A stretch of 64,000 bases of DNA from Pseudomonas sp. P8_241 (GTDB lineage Bacteria; Pseudomonadota; Gammaproteobacteria; Pseudomonadales; Pseudomonadaceae), in NCBI RefSeq assembly GCF_034008315.1, contig NZ_CP125377.1:1500001-1564000 (forward strand), in the 5' to 3' direction. The position numbers were made by a program, and so were the translations under genes. The notes below the pieces were generated by a model, which worked only from the letters and a program-made list of their open reading frames with translations, had not been told where the DNA came from and made no database searches. Of this stretch, positions 10,501 through 18,373 are shown piece by piece (the first letter of the stretch is position 1; each line of letters begins with the position of its first letter).

Positions 10501-11464
10501 AAATGCCACGGCCGTGTGAGGCTTTGCCAATTGAGTGGATAGCTTGTTCGTAAGACGCAAGGTATTTCTGTGCATCGACTTCAGTGAGAGCGGCTTCACC
10601 CAGCATGTCGTAGGAGTACCGGAAGCCTTTGCTTTCGAATTTATTTGCATTCGCCAAGGCAGCAGCGATGGTTTCGCCGGTGACGAATTGCTCTCCCATC
10701 AGGCGCATGGCCATGTCTACGCCTTTACGGATCATAGGCTCGCCAGACTTGCCAATGATCCGACTCAGGGAGGATGTGAGGCCAGATTCATTATGGGTGC
10801 CGACCAGTTTCCCCGTGAGCAGAAGGCCCCAAGTAGCGGCGTTTACAAACAGTGATGTGCTATTTCCTAGATGAGGCTGCCAGTTACCGGTACTGATTTT
10901 GTCGCGTATCAAAGCGTCGCGTGTGCCTTTGTCGGGAACGCGGAGTAAGGCCTCGGCCAGGCACATCAACGCAACGCCCTCTTGCGAGGAAAGCGAAAAC
11001 TCTTGTAGCAATCCTTGAACGATACCGGCACGACCGCTGGCATTTTTTTGGTTGCGCAGTTTCTCTGCGATCCCCGCCGCGAGCTTATTGGTAGCGTCGA
11101 TCATCGCGTCAGATAGGCGGGCTTGTTCCAGCAACATTGGCACCGATTCAGTTTCGGGGCGACGGTAAGCGCCTGTGATCGCGGCGCGCAATGTGGACTG
11201 GGGTAAAACGGTTTCGGCGAAATCCAAAAACGGCATGAGCGGGCCGCTGGCTTCGATCTCTGACAGCGGCAAGGAGGGCTCATCATCGGAGGTCGGAAAA
11301 TTCAGAAGGTCGTTGACGATATCTCCACGCTCGGATCGCTCAATGAAGTGGAGGATGAGTTGTTTGATGACAAAATGAGGAGTTCTGTCGGCGCCGTGGG
11401 CCGCCTTCTTTAGGCGGTCTCGGGTTTCGGGGGATAACTTCACTCCAACAGTCGACGTGCTCAT
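7505..11464 (-). CDS. putA: Trifunctional PutA: proline dehydrogenase / P5C dehydrogenase / repressor
   Basis: A 1319-residue PutA of full Pseudomonas length, converting proline to glutamate in two steps with FAD and NAD. It begins with a ribbon-helix-helix DNA-binding domain (about residues 1-47: GVKLSPETRDRLKKAA then RTPHFVIKQ), so it can probably repress its own promoter. The proline dehydrogenase barrel carries RLVKGAYWDSEIKRAQ (about 432-447). The aldehyde dehydrogenase domain has the base Glu in AETGGQNAMI (about 882) and nucleophile Cys in AGQRCSALRV (about 918). A C-terminal ALDH-like extension follows. ATG at 11464 is preceded by AAGGA. The linked proC and nearby importer suggest a dedicated catabolic copy. 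Confidence 0.96.
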   Translation of the reverse strand: MSTSTVGVKLSPETRDRLKKAAHGADRTPHFVIKQLILHFIERSERGDIVNDLLNFPTSDDEPSLPLSEIEASGPLMPFLDFAETVLPQSTLRAAITGAYRRPETESVPMLLEQARLSDAMIDATNKLAAGIAEKLRNQKNASGRAGIVQGLLQEFSLSSQEGVALMCLAEALLRVPDKGTRDALIRDKISTGNWQPHLGNSTSLFVNAATWGLLLTGKLVGTHNESGLTSSLSRIIGKSGEPMIRKGVDMAMRLMGEQFVTGETIAAALANANKFESKGFRYSYDMLGEAALTEVDAQKYLASYEQAIHSIGKASHGRGIYEGPGISIKLSALHPRYSRAQYDRVMNELYPRLLSLTLLAKQYDIGLNIDAEEADRLELSLDLLERLCFEPQLAGWNGIGFVIQAYQKRCPYVIDYVIDLARRSRHRLMIRLVKGAYWDSEIKRAQVEGLEGYPVYTRKVYTDVSYIACARKLLSVPEAIYPQFATHNAHTLSAIYHIAGQNYYPGQYEFQCLHGMGEPLYEQVVGKVSDGKLNRPCRVYAPVGTHETLLAYLVRRLLENGANTSFVNRIADHSISIQELVADPVLVIENMANQEGGFGLPHPRIPLPRHLYGSDRSNSSGIDMANEHRLGSLSSALLATAHNEWVAGPLLGGPTVQGTAIPVRNPSDHRDIVGYVQEACLNDVSTAIEASLITGPIWQATPPSQRASILDRAADQMESKIQPLMGLLVREAGKTFANAIAEVREAVDFLRYYAAQARQDLSNDTHRPLGPVVCISPWNFPLAIFTGQIAAALAAGNSVLAKPAEQTPLVAAQAVRILLGAGVPEGVLQLLPGRGETVGAGLVGDERVKGVMFTGSTEVARLLQRNIAGRLDSQGRPIPLIAETGGQNAMIVDSSALTEQVVVDVVSSAFDSAGQRCSALRVLCLQEDSADRVIEMLRGAMSESRLGNPERLSVDIGPVIDAEAKSGIEKHIQAMRDKGRSVYQVAIADKDEVKRGTYVMPTLIELESLDELKREIFGPVLHVVRYKRKELDQLIAQINASGYGLTLGVHTRIDETIAKVVDNVHAGNIYVNRNIVGAVVGVQPFGGEGLSGTGPKAGGPLYLYRLLSTSSSDSVTKTLTRTASSAPDERAKEKQLAPLKALKAWAEANKKIELRDLCIRFAEQSQSGMTYLLPGPTGERNSYSILGRDRVLCIAETQGDLLIQLAAVLAVGGSTVWLDADSSVRLLTSLPKEVTSQIQMVSDWDKDDVHFDAVLHHGDSDQLRMICQQVAKRAGAIVGVQGLSQGETTVALERLVIERAVSVNTAAAGGNASLMTID

Positions 11465-11549
11465 GTGTGATCCTTGCTAATCAGAGTTAGCGTTTGCTCG
11501 GTGCTTGGCACAAGCCACAACGCCTTGAAATATTATTCGTTAATTAGAT

Positions 11550-11563
11550 TTCGTATACTTTGA
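11550..11563. promoter_or_regulatory. GTATAC-core palindromic site upstream of putA
   Basis: The core GTATAC at 11553-11558 sits in context TTCGTATACTTT, 89 bp upstream of the putA start. The same core occurs before the FAD oxidase (12079) and before gntR (14305). Sites of this shape are typical operators of FCD-type GntR regulators, one of which is encoded at 13570-14250. Confidence 0.4.
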
Positions 11564-11750
11564 CGTCTGCATCAATTGATGCCGTGCTGACTGCTAGGCA
11601 GTTAGCCGGCGAGAGCGCCAAGTCAATGCCATTGACTAAAAGCTTGCCGCTGCGGTGATTTTGCTCGGAGCTTAAGCGTCTCGCCCTGTTATCGTCGCTC
11701 TACCAGGTATCCCCATCGCATGCGGTTGGATGGGGGGGGGCTTTAGGATC

Positions 11751-11951
11751 TTAGCTAGCCTCTGTAGCGGGGGTTGAGTAAAAGCGGCCTCCATGGGCCC
11801 AGTTCTCAGGGGCGATTTCAGCAAATATGACATCCACACTTTCCGGAGAGCACTTCAGCACGTCTGCGGTCAGGCGAGTGACCTCCTTCACGTACTGAGC
11901 TTTTTGCTCTTGCGACCTACCAGTGCAAAGTTCCACACGGACTGTTGGCAT
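11751..11951 (-). CDS. 4-oxalocrotonate tautomerase-like protein
   Basis: A 66-residue tautomerase-superfamily protein. Met is followed by Pro, the catalytic base exposed after Met removal. Conserved features are RSQEQKAQYVKEVTRLTADVL and the segment VDVIFAEIAPENWAHGG, as in small oligomeric tautomerases. GAGG lies upstream of the ATG. It is placed between putA and the FAD oxidase in the catabolic cluster; it may tautomerise an enol/keto intermediate or an enamine/imine product of the oxidase. The substrate is unknown. Confidence 0.82.
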   Translation of the reverse strand: MPTVRVELCTGRSQEQKAQYVKEVTRLTADVLKCSPESVDVIFAEIAPENWAHGGRFYSTPATEAS

Positions 11952-12075
11952 CTCAGATTCCTCAGGTTGTTATCAGATTTAAGAACCGCTCATCGCCGGC
12001 ACTCCTACCCACCACCTTTCCAGGGAATGAGGTAGCACCTAGGTGCAACCGTACACAGATATCCAAAGTTGTACA

Positions 12076-12089
12076 ATCGTATACTATTC
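12076..12089. promoter_or_regulatory. GTATAC-core site between tautomerase and FAD oxidase genes
   Basis: Core GTATAC at 12079-12084 in the context AATCGTATACTATT. It lies in the 311-bp divergent intergenic region, 178 bp before the oxidase start and about 125 bp before the tautomerase start. It matches the sites at 11553 and 14305. Confidence 0.4.
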
Positions 12090-12262
12090 CAGTAATGTGT
12101 ATTCCGACCTACGGCCTTAAAGCACGAGCCAGTGGTACCTGCGCTGCTATGGGGGGCGTAAGGCATACATAGGTGAAGCAGGTTGGCGGTCACCGTCGAC
12201 CATCAATCCCCACTCTGGATTGCTCAAAGTCTTTGCGGCTTCGGGCGAACTGAGGTTTAAGA

Positions 12263-13573
12263 ATGAGCAGACACCGCAAGGACTCCCTATTGGGTGAACC
12301 ACTCAATATGCCTACTTCGCTTTGGTCTACTACTGCCGAGGCTCGCCCGCCATCGGAGCACTTGATGCGGAGTGAGGCGGCGGACGTCATCATTGTGGGG
12401 GCAGGATTTACTGGTCTTTCGGCAGCCATTCACTTGGCAGAGGCTGGGCTTTCTTGTGTGGTACTCGAAGCAGCTGAGCCGGGATGGGGCGCGTCTGGAC
12501 GAAACAACGGTCAAGTAATCGCAGGTCTTAAACAGGATCCCGATGTCATCGAAGGTCTCTACCCTGGTGAGCAGGGGCGTAGATTGGTGCAGTTTGGCAG
12601 TGACGCGCCAGCCGAGGTATGGAGGCTGGTGGAGAGACATTCAATTAGCTGCGCGCCGAACCAACAAGGATGGATTCAGCCAGCCTTCACAGCAGCAGGC
12701 GCTACGGCAGTAAGGTCACGACACTTGGCTTGGCAACAACGCAAGGTGGACGTGCAGTTGTTAGAAGGGGCACGTTTGCACCAGCTTTTAGGCACTACGA
12801 AGTACAGCTTGGGGTGGCTGGATCCGCGTGGTGGGTCTGTGCAGCCTCTGAGTTATGCGCGTGGTCTTGCCAAGGTCGCCGTGGCACTTGATGTACGCAT
12901 ATTCGGCTCAGCGAAGGTAGATGATTTGCGTCCGAGCACAGGGAAGTGGACTGCATCAGTCGGCCGACACAAGGTCACAGGTCGGCATGTGTTGGTCGCT
13001 ACAGTGGCATATGCTGACCAGCTGGTTCCTAAACTTCGTACCTCGTTTGTACCCGTGCGTACTGCACAGGTGGCGACTCGGCCACTTCCCGAGGCAATGC
13101 GCCAAGTCATCCTTCCAAATGGTCACGTTTCATCGGACACACGGCAATTACTCACCTCTTTCCGATTATCGCCGGACGGACGCCTTGTCATGGGGGGCTC
13201 CGGTGCAACGGCTTGCTTGGATCATTCTGCAATTGTTCCTTACCTGCATAAAGCGGGTCGGGAGCTTTTTGGTCACTTAGGACGAATGGAATGGGAGTTT
13301 CATTGGAGTGGCTATTTTGCTGTCACTACAGATCACCTACCGCATGTGCATGAGCCCGAGCGCAATTTGCACATTTCGGTTGGCTGTAATGGCCGAGGAA
13401 TTGCCGTCTCTACCTCACTCGGAATTCAGATTGCCAATCGAATCCTTGGAGCGTCTGCTGCGGAATTGGCTGTTCCTGTTTCGTCGATCAAAACCGTCCA
13501 TTTCCACATGTTTCGAGGGATTGGTGTCAAAGCGGCAACGGCCTTCAAACGGCTTCAGGATCGACGAGGTTAG
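12263..13573 (+). CDS. FAD-dependent amine/amino-acid oxidoreductase (DAO family, PuuB-like)
   Basis: A 436-residue DAO-fold flavoenzyme. The dinucleotide motif DVIIVGAGFTGLSAAIHLAE is near residues 39-58, followed by the FAD-contacting GWGASGRNNGQVIAGLK (about 74-90). The C-terminal FAD segment has SVGCNGRGIAVSTSLG. These features are typical of gamma-glutamylputrescine-oxidase-like and related amino-acid oxidases, which release an aldehyde or imine and ammonia. The ATG at 12263 has GAGG upstream; the ATG at 12308 (MPTSLW) matches the usual family N-terminus and is a real alternative. The 3' end overlaps the convergent gntR by 4 bp. Confidence 0.87.
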   Translation: MSRHRKDSLLGEPLNMPTSLWSTTAEARPPSEHLMRSEAADVIIVGAGFTGLSAAIHLAEAGLSCVVLEAAEPGWGASGRNNGQVIAGLKQDPDVIEGLYPGEQGRRLVQFGSDAPAEVWRLVERHSISCAPNQQGWIQPAFTAAGATAVRSRHLAWQQRKVDVQLLEGARLHQLLGTTKYSLGWLDPRGGSVQPLSYARGLAKVAVALDVRIFGSAKVDDLRPSTGKWTASVGRHKVTGRHVLVATVAYADQLVPKLRTSFVPVRTAQVATRPLPEAMRQVILPNGHVSSDTRQLLTSFRLSPDGRLVMGGSGATACLDHSAIVPYLHKAGRELFGHLGRMEWEFHWSGYFAVTTDHLPHVHEPERNLHISVGCNGRGIAVSTSLGIQIANRILGASAAELAVPVSSIKTVHFHMFRGIGVKAATAFKRLQDRRG

Positions 13574-14250
13574 GAGGGCGTTGATTCTGAAAGTTCACCA
13601 CGAATCGAATGGCGGAACGAACCCTGAACCTCGCGTTGTGTTTGTTCTATGTGTTTACGAAGCAGCGCTACGGCCTTGGCTGTATCACCCTGTTCGCAAG
13701 CATCGAGGATCTGAATATGTTCCTTATGCGACCTCGTATGTCCCGCTACACCGGAGACACGCAAGCGGAGCATACGGCCCATGTGGTCTTGTACGGAGCG
13801 AATCATTGTGACTAGACGTGGCCTATTGGCTGGGGCGTAGAGGCAGGCATGAAAGCTCATATTAAGATCACTCCACTCCTCTTGGGTCATAGCCTGGTCG
13901 TACGCAGCCAGAAGCTGACGCGCTTTAGCTATGTCCGAGGACGCCATATTTGGGACTGCCAGCTCCAGCGCGCGACACTCCAGCGCCAAGCGCATGTCGA
14001 GCATTTCGATGTAATCACTGACGGTCAGTGTTGCAACGGTTGCTCCAGCGTTTGGTGTCAACACCACCAAGCCCTCGGACTCCAAGCGAGTGAGCGCTTC
14101 ACGCACTGGTATCTTGCTGACGCCGATTACTCCGGCGATTTCATCTTGGCGAATGGGGGCACCTTCGGCGAGTGTTCCGTCGGAGATACGCCGCTTGATT
14201 TCTTCATAAGCTCTTTGCGCGGCTGTGATTGCCTTCTTCGCTGGTTGCAT
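13570..14250 (-). CDS. GntR family transcriptional regulator, FadR/FCD subfamily
   Basis: About 226 residues from the ATG at 14250. The longer reading frame to 14433 adds 61 atypical residues, so I reject that start. An N-terminal winged helix-turn-helix (DEIAGVIGVSKIPVREALTRLESEGLV, with VSKIPVREAL as recognition region) is followed by an all-helical FCD ligand domain with probable metal/ligand residues in DLNMSFH and SHKEHIQILDA. It is likely the local controller of the catabolic genes, binding the GTATAC-core sites at 11553, 12079 and 14305; the last lies in its own promoter, which suggests autoregulation. Confidence 0.88.
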   Translation of the reverse strand: MQPAKKAITAAQRAYEEIKRRISDGTLAEGAPIRQDEIAGVIGVSKIPVREALTRLESEGLVVLTPNAGATVATLTVSDYIEMLDMRLALECRALELAVPNMASSDIAKARQLLAAYDQAMTQEEWSDLNMSFHACLYAPANRPRLVTMIRSVQDHMGRMLRLRVSGVAGHTRSHKEHIQILDACEQGDTAKAVALLRKHIEQTQREVQGSFRHSIRGELSESTPS

Positions 14251-14300
14251 GCCCAGGGATACCTTAGTTTGACCGCTTGGTTCTGTCTTTTTAGGAGCAA

Positions 14301-14316
14301 GAAAGTATACCAAATC
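14301..14316. promoter_or_regulatory. GTATAC-core site upstream of gntR
   Basis: Core GTATAC at 14305-14310, 55 bp before the gntR start. Read on the minus strand it gives GGTATACTTTC, sharing GTATACTTT with the putA-upstream site at 11553. It lies within the 231-bp divergent region to the glyoxalase-fold gene, so one site could control both. Confidence 0.4.
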
Positions 14317-14481
14317 TAGATTTTTAATATTTGCGGAGGCATTCCATGGTCGAGCCTTACCGCGGATCACAAACAGCAGGTCAAAGAAGATTTTGTAAGT
14401 GGCATTGAAGCTCACTCCATCGGGTTTTTGCATGGACAGGCCGAGCCGTCGATCTCATGTATCAATAAATAAGGAAAAGCT

Positions 14482-15330
14482 ATGACCGCAAAAGTAGGAA
14501 GGGTTGATCATCCTGTTGTGGCGGTAAACGACCTAAGGGCGACGCGTGCGCAGTACCAGAAGCTAGGCTTCGTAGTCCCGCCTAGCGGGAAGCATCAGGA
14601 GTGGGGCACCGAAAATCTTTGCATCATGTTCCCTGGGGATTATTTGGAAATCCGCGGAATCGGGGATCCGAGTAAATTTTTAGCGGGAGTCGATAAATTC
14701 CTGGAGAAAGGCGAGGGTCTGTACAGCGTTGCTTTCAATGCGAAATCCGCTGACGATAGCTACCTGGCAGGAATTAGGGCGGGCTTGGGCATTGAACCGC
14801 CAAAGGCGTTAAATCGTAAACTCGTACTCGAAGACAAAGTACTAGACCTTCATTTTCGGACGGTGATGCTCGACCACAGTCTTTATCCTGGATTGACCCA
14901 CGCCAATCTCTGCGAGCACCTCACCGCGGACACATTGCGCCAGCCGGGCTGGCTGAATCACCGAAATGGTGTCGTTTCGTTTGGTCGTATAGTCGGTGTC
15001 ATTAGCGATTTCGATGCTGCGCAGACTGCTTACAACAAGCTACTTGGGCCCGAGAGCGTACGTCGAGATACCGATCGCATTTGGCTGAACTTCGGGGAGG
15101 GCGCGGGTGTAGAGTTGATCACCGCCAAGGAGGCTGAGTCGCGCGGAGACGCTCATCCAAACAGAGGTGATGCCTATCTCGCCGCCGCTACATTGTTAGT
15201 CAAGGACGTGGCTAAAACCGCCCACGTGTTTGAAGAGAATGGTGTCGAGTTCACGCAGGTATCGGAGGGAATACTTAAGGTGAACCCAAAAGATGCCTGT
15301 GGTGCACATCTCTATTTTCAGCAGGCTTGA
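14482..15330 (+). CDS. VOC / glyoxalase-like domain protein
   Basis: A 282-residue protein with a vicinal-oxygen-chelate fold of the Glyoxalase_3 type. It starts GRVDHPVVAVNDLRATRAQY with the first metal-ligand-like His at residue 9, and has a second module after GVVSFGRIVGVISDFDAAQ (about 167-185). AAGGA precedes the ATG. It is transcribed divergently from gntR and probably belongs to its regulon. The reaction is unknown; VOC enzymes include dioxygenases, isomerases and lyases. Confidence 0.75.
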   Translation: MTAKVGRVDHPVVAVNDLRATRAQYQKLGFVVPPSGKHQEWGTENLCIMFPGDYLEIRGIGDPSKFLAGVDKFLEKGEGLYSVAFNAKSADDSYLAGIRAGLGIEPPKALNRKLVLEDKVLDLHFRTVMLDHSLYPGLTHANLCEHLTADTLRQPGWLNHRNGVVSFGRIVGVISDFDAAQTAYNKLLGPESVRRDTDRIWLNFGEGAGVELITAKEAESRGDAHPNRGDAYLAAATLLVKDVAKTAHVFEENGVEFTQVSEGILKVNPKDACGAHLYFQQA

Positions 15331-15483
15331 CTGCCTGATATGACCATTGAGGAACACCTGTTTTAGGCATGCCTTTGAAGGATGATTTCTTTGGATTCTG
15401 TGCACCTGAGAAACACTGAGTGATGTGGACTTTCACCATTCCATGACTGGAGGGAGCTAGGACGAAGTAACTAAACGAGTGGA

Positions 15484-15687
15484 TCACAGGCTTAAGGACG
15501 CACGACCTACACCACTCTGACGAGGATGCTCAGCATTTAGGAGCGAGCAAACAGCCTCCGCCTCGACCCTGGCCTTGAAAACCCCGTGCTTGCTAGCAGA
15601 GCCTCCCTCGACGAGATCCACAACTCGATATTGCTTAATGCCATCATCCAGCCTGGTTGTTTCGATGACCCTGAATCGTGAATGCAT
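15484..15687 (-). CDS. Small conserved-looking hypothetical protein
   Basis: A 67-residue ORF starting MHSRFRVIETTRLDDG, with an AGGGA ribosome site 8 nt before the ATG. Its composition is protein-like and charged (SKHGVFKARVEAEAVCSLLNAEHP), without signal peptide or membrane segment. No function is recognised. It stands alone between the glyoxalase-fold gene and the exonuclease remnant. Confidence 0.5.
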   Translation of the reverse strand: MHSRFRVIETTRLDDGIKQYRVVDLVEGGSASKHGVFKARVEAEAVCSLLNAEHPRQSGVGRASLSL

Positions 15688-15946
15688 GGTGCGTCCCTGC
15701 TGAAACTGGTGCTTTAGGAGTACCGGTATGACTCCATGATTTCAACCATTATGCAGGACTGAGCTGAGACAATTTATGACAGGGCGCAATGATTCTCTGT
15801 GTGAGGACAGAGACTTCGCGGGAGGTGGGAGGGGCGGTTGTGTTCAAATCATTCTGTGTCCAAGTCATCTCATGCCCATAGATAAGCTGTGGTGTGACGT
15901 AAATGGAGTGGTCGCCCCTTCGGGCCAATGGGCCCGGCTCACCAAA

Positions 15947-16348
15947 TCAGCAAAGCATCTCCTTGATGATGGATGCGACGTTCCTGGCATCGTCGATTCC
16001 TCGGTGATAGGTACCCAGCCAAACCAGGCCCAACGACTCTACTGTTTGCTTAAGTGATTTCGGTCGATCGTCATATAAGCCGGCATGCCATTTCCTGGCA
16101 TTGAAATGCGGCAAGCCTTCGAGCAGGGAAGGGCACCTAGCTAAGCCAGCATCGTGCTCAAGCTGTCTTGCATCATAGTCACCCGATGACGCCCAGGCCG
16201 CGTTTGGATATCGCGCAATAAGCGCTCCTAACTCCTGGCCAACCTCCACATAGGTTCCTGCACCGTCCACATCCGCTTGCTGAATGGACGTCAGCTTTTT
16301 GCAGAAATCGGTGAGGAGTCGCTCCTGCTTGTAGATTCTCAGTGGCAA
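15947..16348 (-). pseudogene. 5'-truncated 3'-5' exonuclease (ERI1/KapD-like)
   Basis: The reading frame encodes the C-terminal two thirds of a DEDD-type 3'-5' exonuclease: LLTDFCKKLTSIQQADVDGA (about 11-30), then SGDYDARQLEHD, and the final HRGIDDARNVASIIKEM exo-III motif. The N-terminal DLE metal-binding motif and about 60 residues are missing. A TAA lies two codons before the only possible (TTG) start, so the gene is broken. The upstream bases 16352-16450 read in another frame as an unrelated C-terminus (ending SLRLDDYPDL), which marks a recombination junction. Confidence 0.6.
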
Positions 16349-16544
16349 GTTTTACAGATCCGGATAGTCGTCAAGCCTTAGGCTAGGAGCACCCGCATCC
16401 TCCGGCTCGCGCTTAGGCGTATGAATCACTCCAGCTTCGGCGTCTGCACGCATCTGCTCGAGCTCTTTGTTAAAAGCCTTGTCTTGAACCGTGGGTTTGC
16501 TCGTGTACGATTTACGTTGATTGGAATTTTAATAAAGCAAAGAT

Positions 16545-16567
16545 ACCGCCCTTGTCATCAGGGGCGG
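16545..16567 (-). terminator. Terminator-like hairpin after the HIUH-like gene
   Basis: CCGCCC/GGGCGG stem (16546-16551 and 16562-16567) with a 10-nt loop, 26 bp after the stop at 16593. On the minus strand it is followed by an AT-rich stretch with short T-runs. Confidence 0.45.
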
Positions 16568-16592
16568 CCTTGTTTCCTTGTCTGGCAGAAGC

Positions 16593-17003
16593 TCAATTCC
16601 CTCGGTAGGTGGAGAAACCGTAGGGGCTGAGAAGCAACGGAATGTGGTAGTGCGGGACGGTGCCGTCAACCTCAAATATGACTGGTACCTCAGGAAAGAA
16701 GCTGGACGTATTGTGAGCCTTGAACCACTCACCGGTTTTGAAGGTGACACGGTAGGTACCTTTCTCCAGACCCCGGCCTTCCGGATACAGCCCGGTTATA
16801 CGACCTTGCTCGTTGGTTGCCGCGCTGTTGAGAACGTCCCAGTTTTTCCCATCCTGTTTTTCCAACGTAACGTTGACTCCAGGGGAGGGCAGGCCATCCT
16901 GCAAGTTGAGCACATGCACGCTCAATGGATTTGCTGTCGCGAATGCAAAGGATGAAAGGGCACTCAATACAGCGCCAGCGAAGAAACTTTTCAATACAGT
17001 CAT
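16593..17003 (-). CDS. Exported transthyretin-like protein / 5-hydroxyisourate hydrolase
   Basis: A 136-residue protein from the ATG at 17003. It starts with a signal peptide (MTVLKSFFAGAVLSALSSFA, cleavage near FATA), so it acts in the periplasm, like E. coli HiuH/YedX. The mature part has LSVHVLNLQDG (first catalytic His), GRITGLYPEG (catalytic Arg region) and HYHIPLLLSPYGFSTYRG. The family ends with the catalytic tetrapeptide YRGS; here the last residue is Asn (YRGN), which could alter activity. It lies 10 bp after the HbpS-like gene, probably one operon divergent from the two-component system. Confidence 0.86.
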   Translation of the reverse strand: MTVLKSFFAGAVLSALSSFAFATANPLSVHVLNLQDGLPSPGVNVTLEKQDGKNWDVLNSAATNEQGRITGLYPEGRGLEKGTYRVTFKTGEWFKAHNTSSFFPEVPVIFEVDGTVPHYHIPLLLSPYGFSTYRGN

Positions 17004-17013
17004 GGTGATGTCC

Positions 17014-17517
17014 TTAGTTTTTAACAGCAGGTAAAACTTTGTTGATAGCGACCTCTGCACAACCTTCATCGTTTGCAGCGCCGCCTGCACCGGCCACTCC
17101 GATGGCGCCGATGACCTGACCATCGAATTTCAATGGCGCGCCTCCGCCCAGCAACAACAACTCATCAAGTGTGTTGAGGTTTTCAGCATCCGGATTAGCG
17201 CGAGCACGTTCAGCCAACAAACGCGTCGAAATCTTGGTCGAGAGGGCGGTATAGGCTTTGCGTTGCGCGGCTAACGTGTTGTGCGGGCCGACATTGTCGT
17301 CGCGTTGCACGGCAACCAGATTGCCACCACGGTCAACAACGGCGGCAACGGCTGTGCGGCCATCGGCGTGACAGGCCGTCAGCGCGGCATTTAGCAAATC
17401 GTTGGCCATTGCAAGTGACACGTCCTTGCGCTGCACAACTTGATCCGGGGCTGCAACAGCGAATGCAGGGCTCATTGCGAGCGTGATCAGCAATGAAGTC
17501 GAAAGGCTTGTACGCAT
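17014..17517 (-). CDS. Exported GlcG/HbpS-family haem-binding-like protein
   Basis: 167 residues from the ATG at 17517, which has AAGGAAA 4 nt upstream; the longer ORF start is rejected. A signal peptide ends near SPAFAVA. The mature domain matches the GlcG/HbpS/PduO-C fold: ALTACHADGRTAVAAVVDRG, LVAVQRDDNVG, then GGGAPLKFDGQVIGAIGVAG (about 120-139). HbpS of Streptomyces binds haem and senses redox stress together with a two-component system; the same arrangement here next to a sensor kinase is suggestive. First gene of a probable two-gene operon with the HIUH-like protein. Confidence 0.85.
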   Translation of the reverse strand: MRTSLSTSLLITLAMSPAFAVAAPDQVVQRKDVSLAMANDLLNAALTACHADGRTAVAAVVDRGGNLVAVQRDDNVGPHNTLAAQRKAYTALSTKISTRLLAERARANPDAENLNTLDELLLLGGGAPLKFDGQVIGAIGVAGAGGAANDEGCAEVAINKVLPAVKN

Positions 17518-17596
17518 GCTTTTTCCTTGGTTGAGTCTGTCTGAGTCATTGCCAGACATCATGACCAGCGCACCCCGTCAGAATGATTGCCTCCTG

Positions 17597-17612
17597 ATTA
17601 CCAATATGTAAT
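17597..17612. promoter_or_regulatory. ATTAC-N6-GTAAT inverted repeat, likely response-regulator box
   Basis: Half-sites ATTAC (17597-17601) and GTAAT (17608-17612) are 6 bp apart in the 146-bp region between the divergent HbpS-like gene and response regulator. CusR/HprR-type regulators bind sites of this kind, so it probably autoregulates the two-component system and drives the periplasmic pair. Confidence 0.55.
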
Positions 17613-17663
17613 GTGAGAAATCAGCGAAGCGGGCTAGCCTGTGCTCCAGTATTGGAGGAAAAA

Positions 17664-18335
<672 letters not shown>

Positions 18336-18373
18336 AACTGTTTCCGCGCACCCTGAGCCTGCGCCTGGCGATC

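Noticed and set aside
13609..13815. 68-residue plus-strand frame opposite gntR
   Set aside because: Lies wholly antisense to a well-supported GntR regulator.
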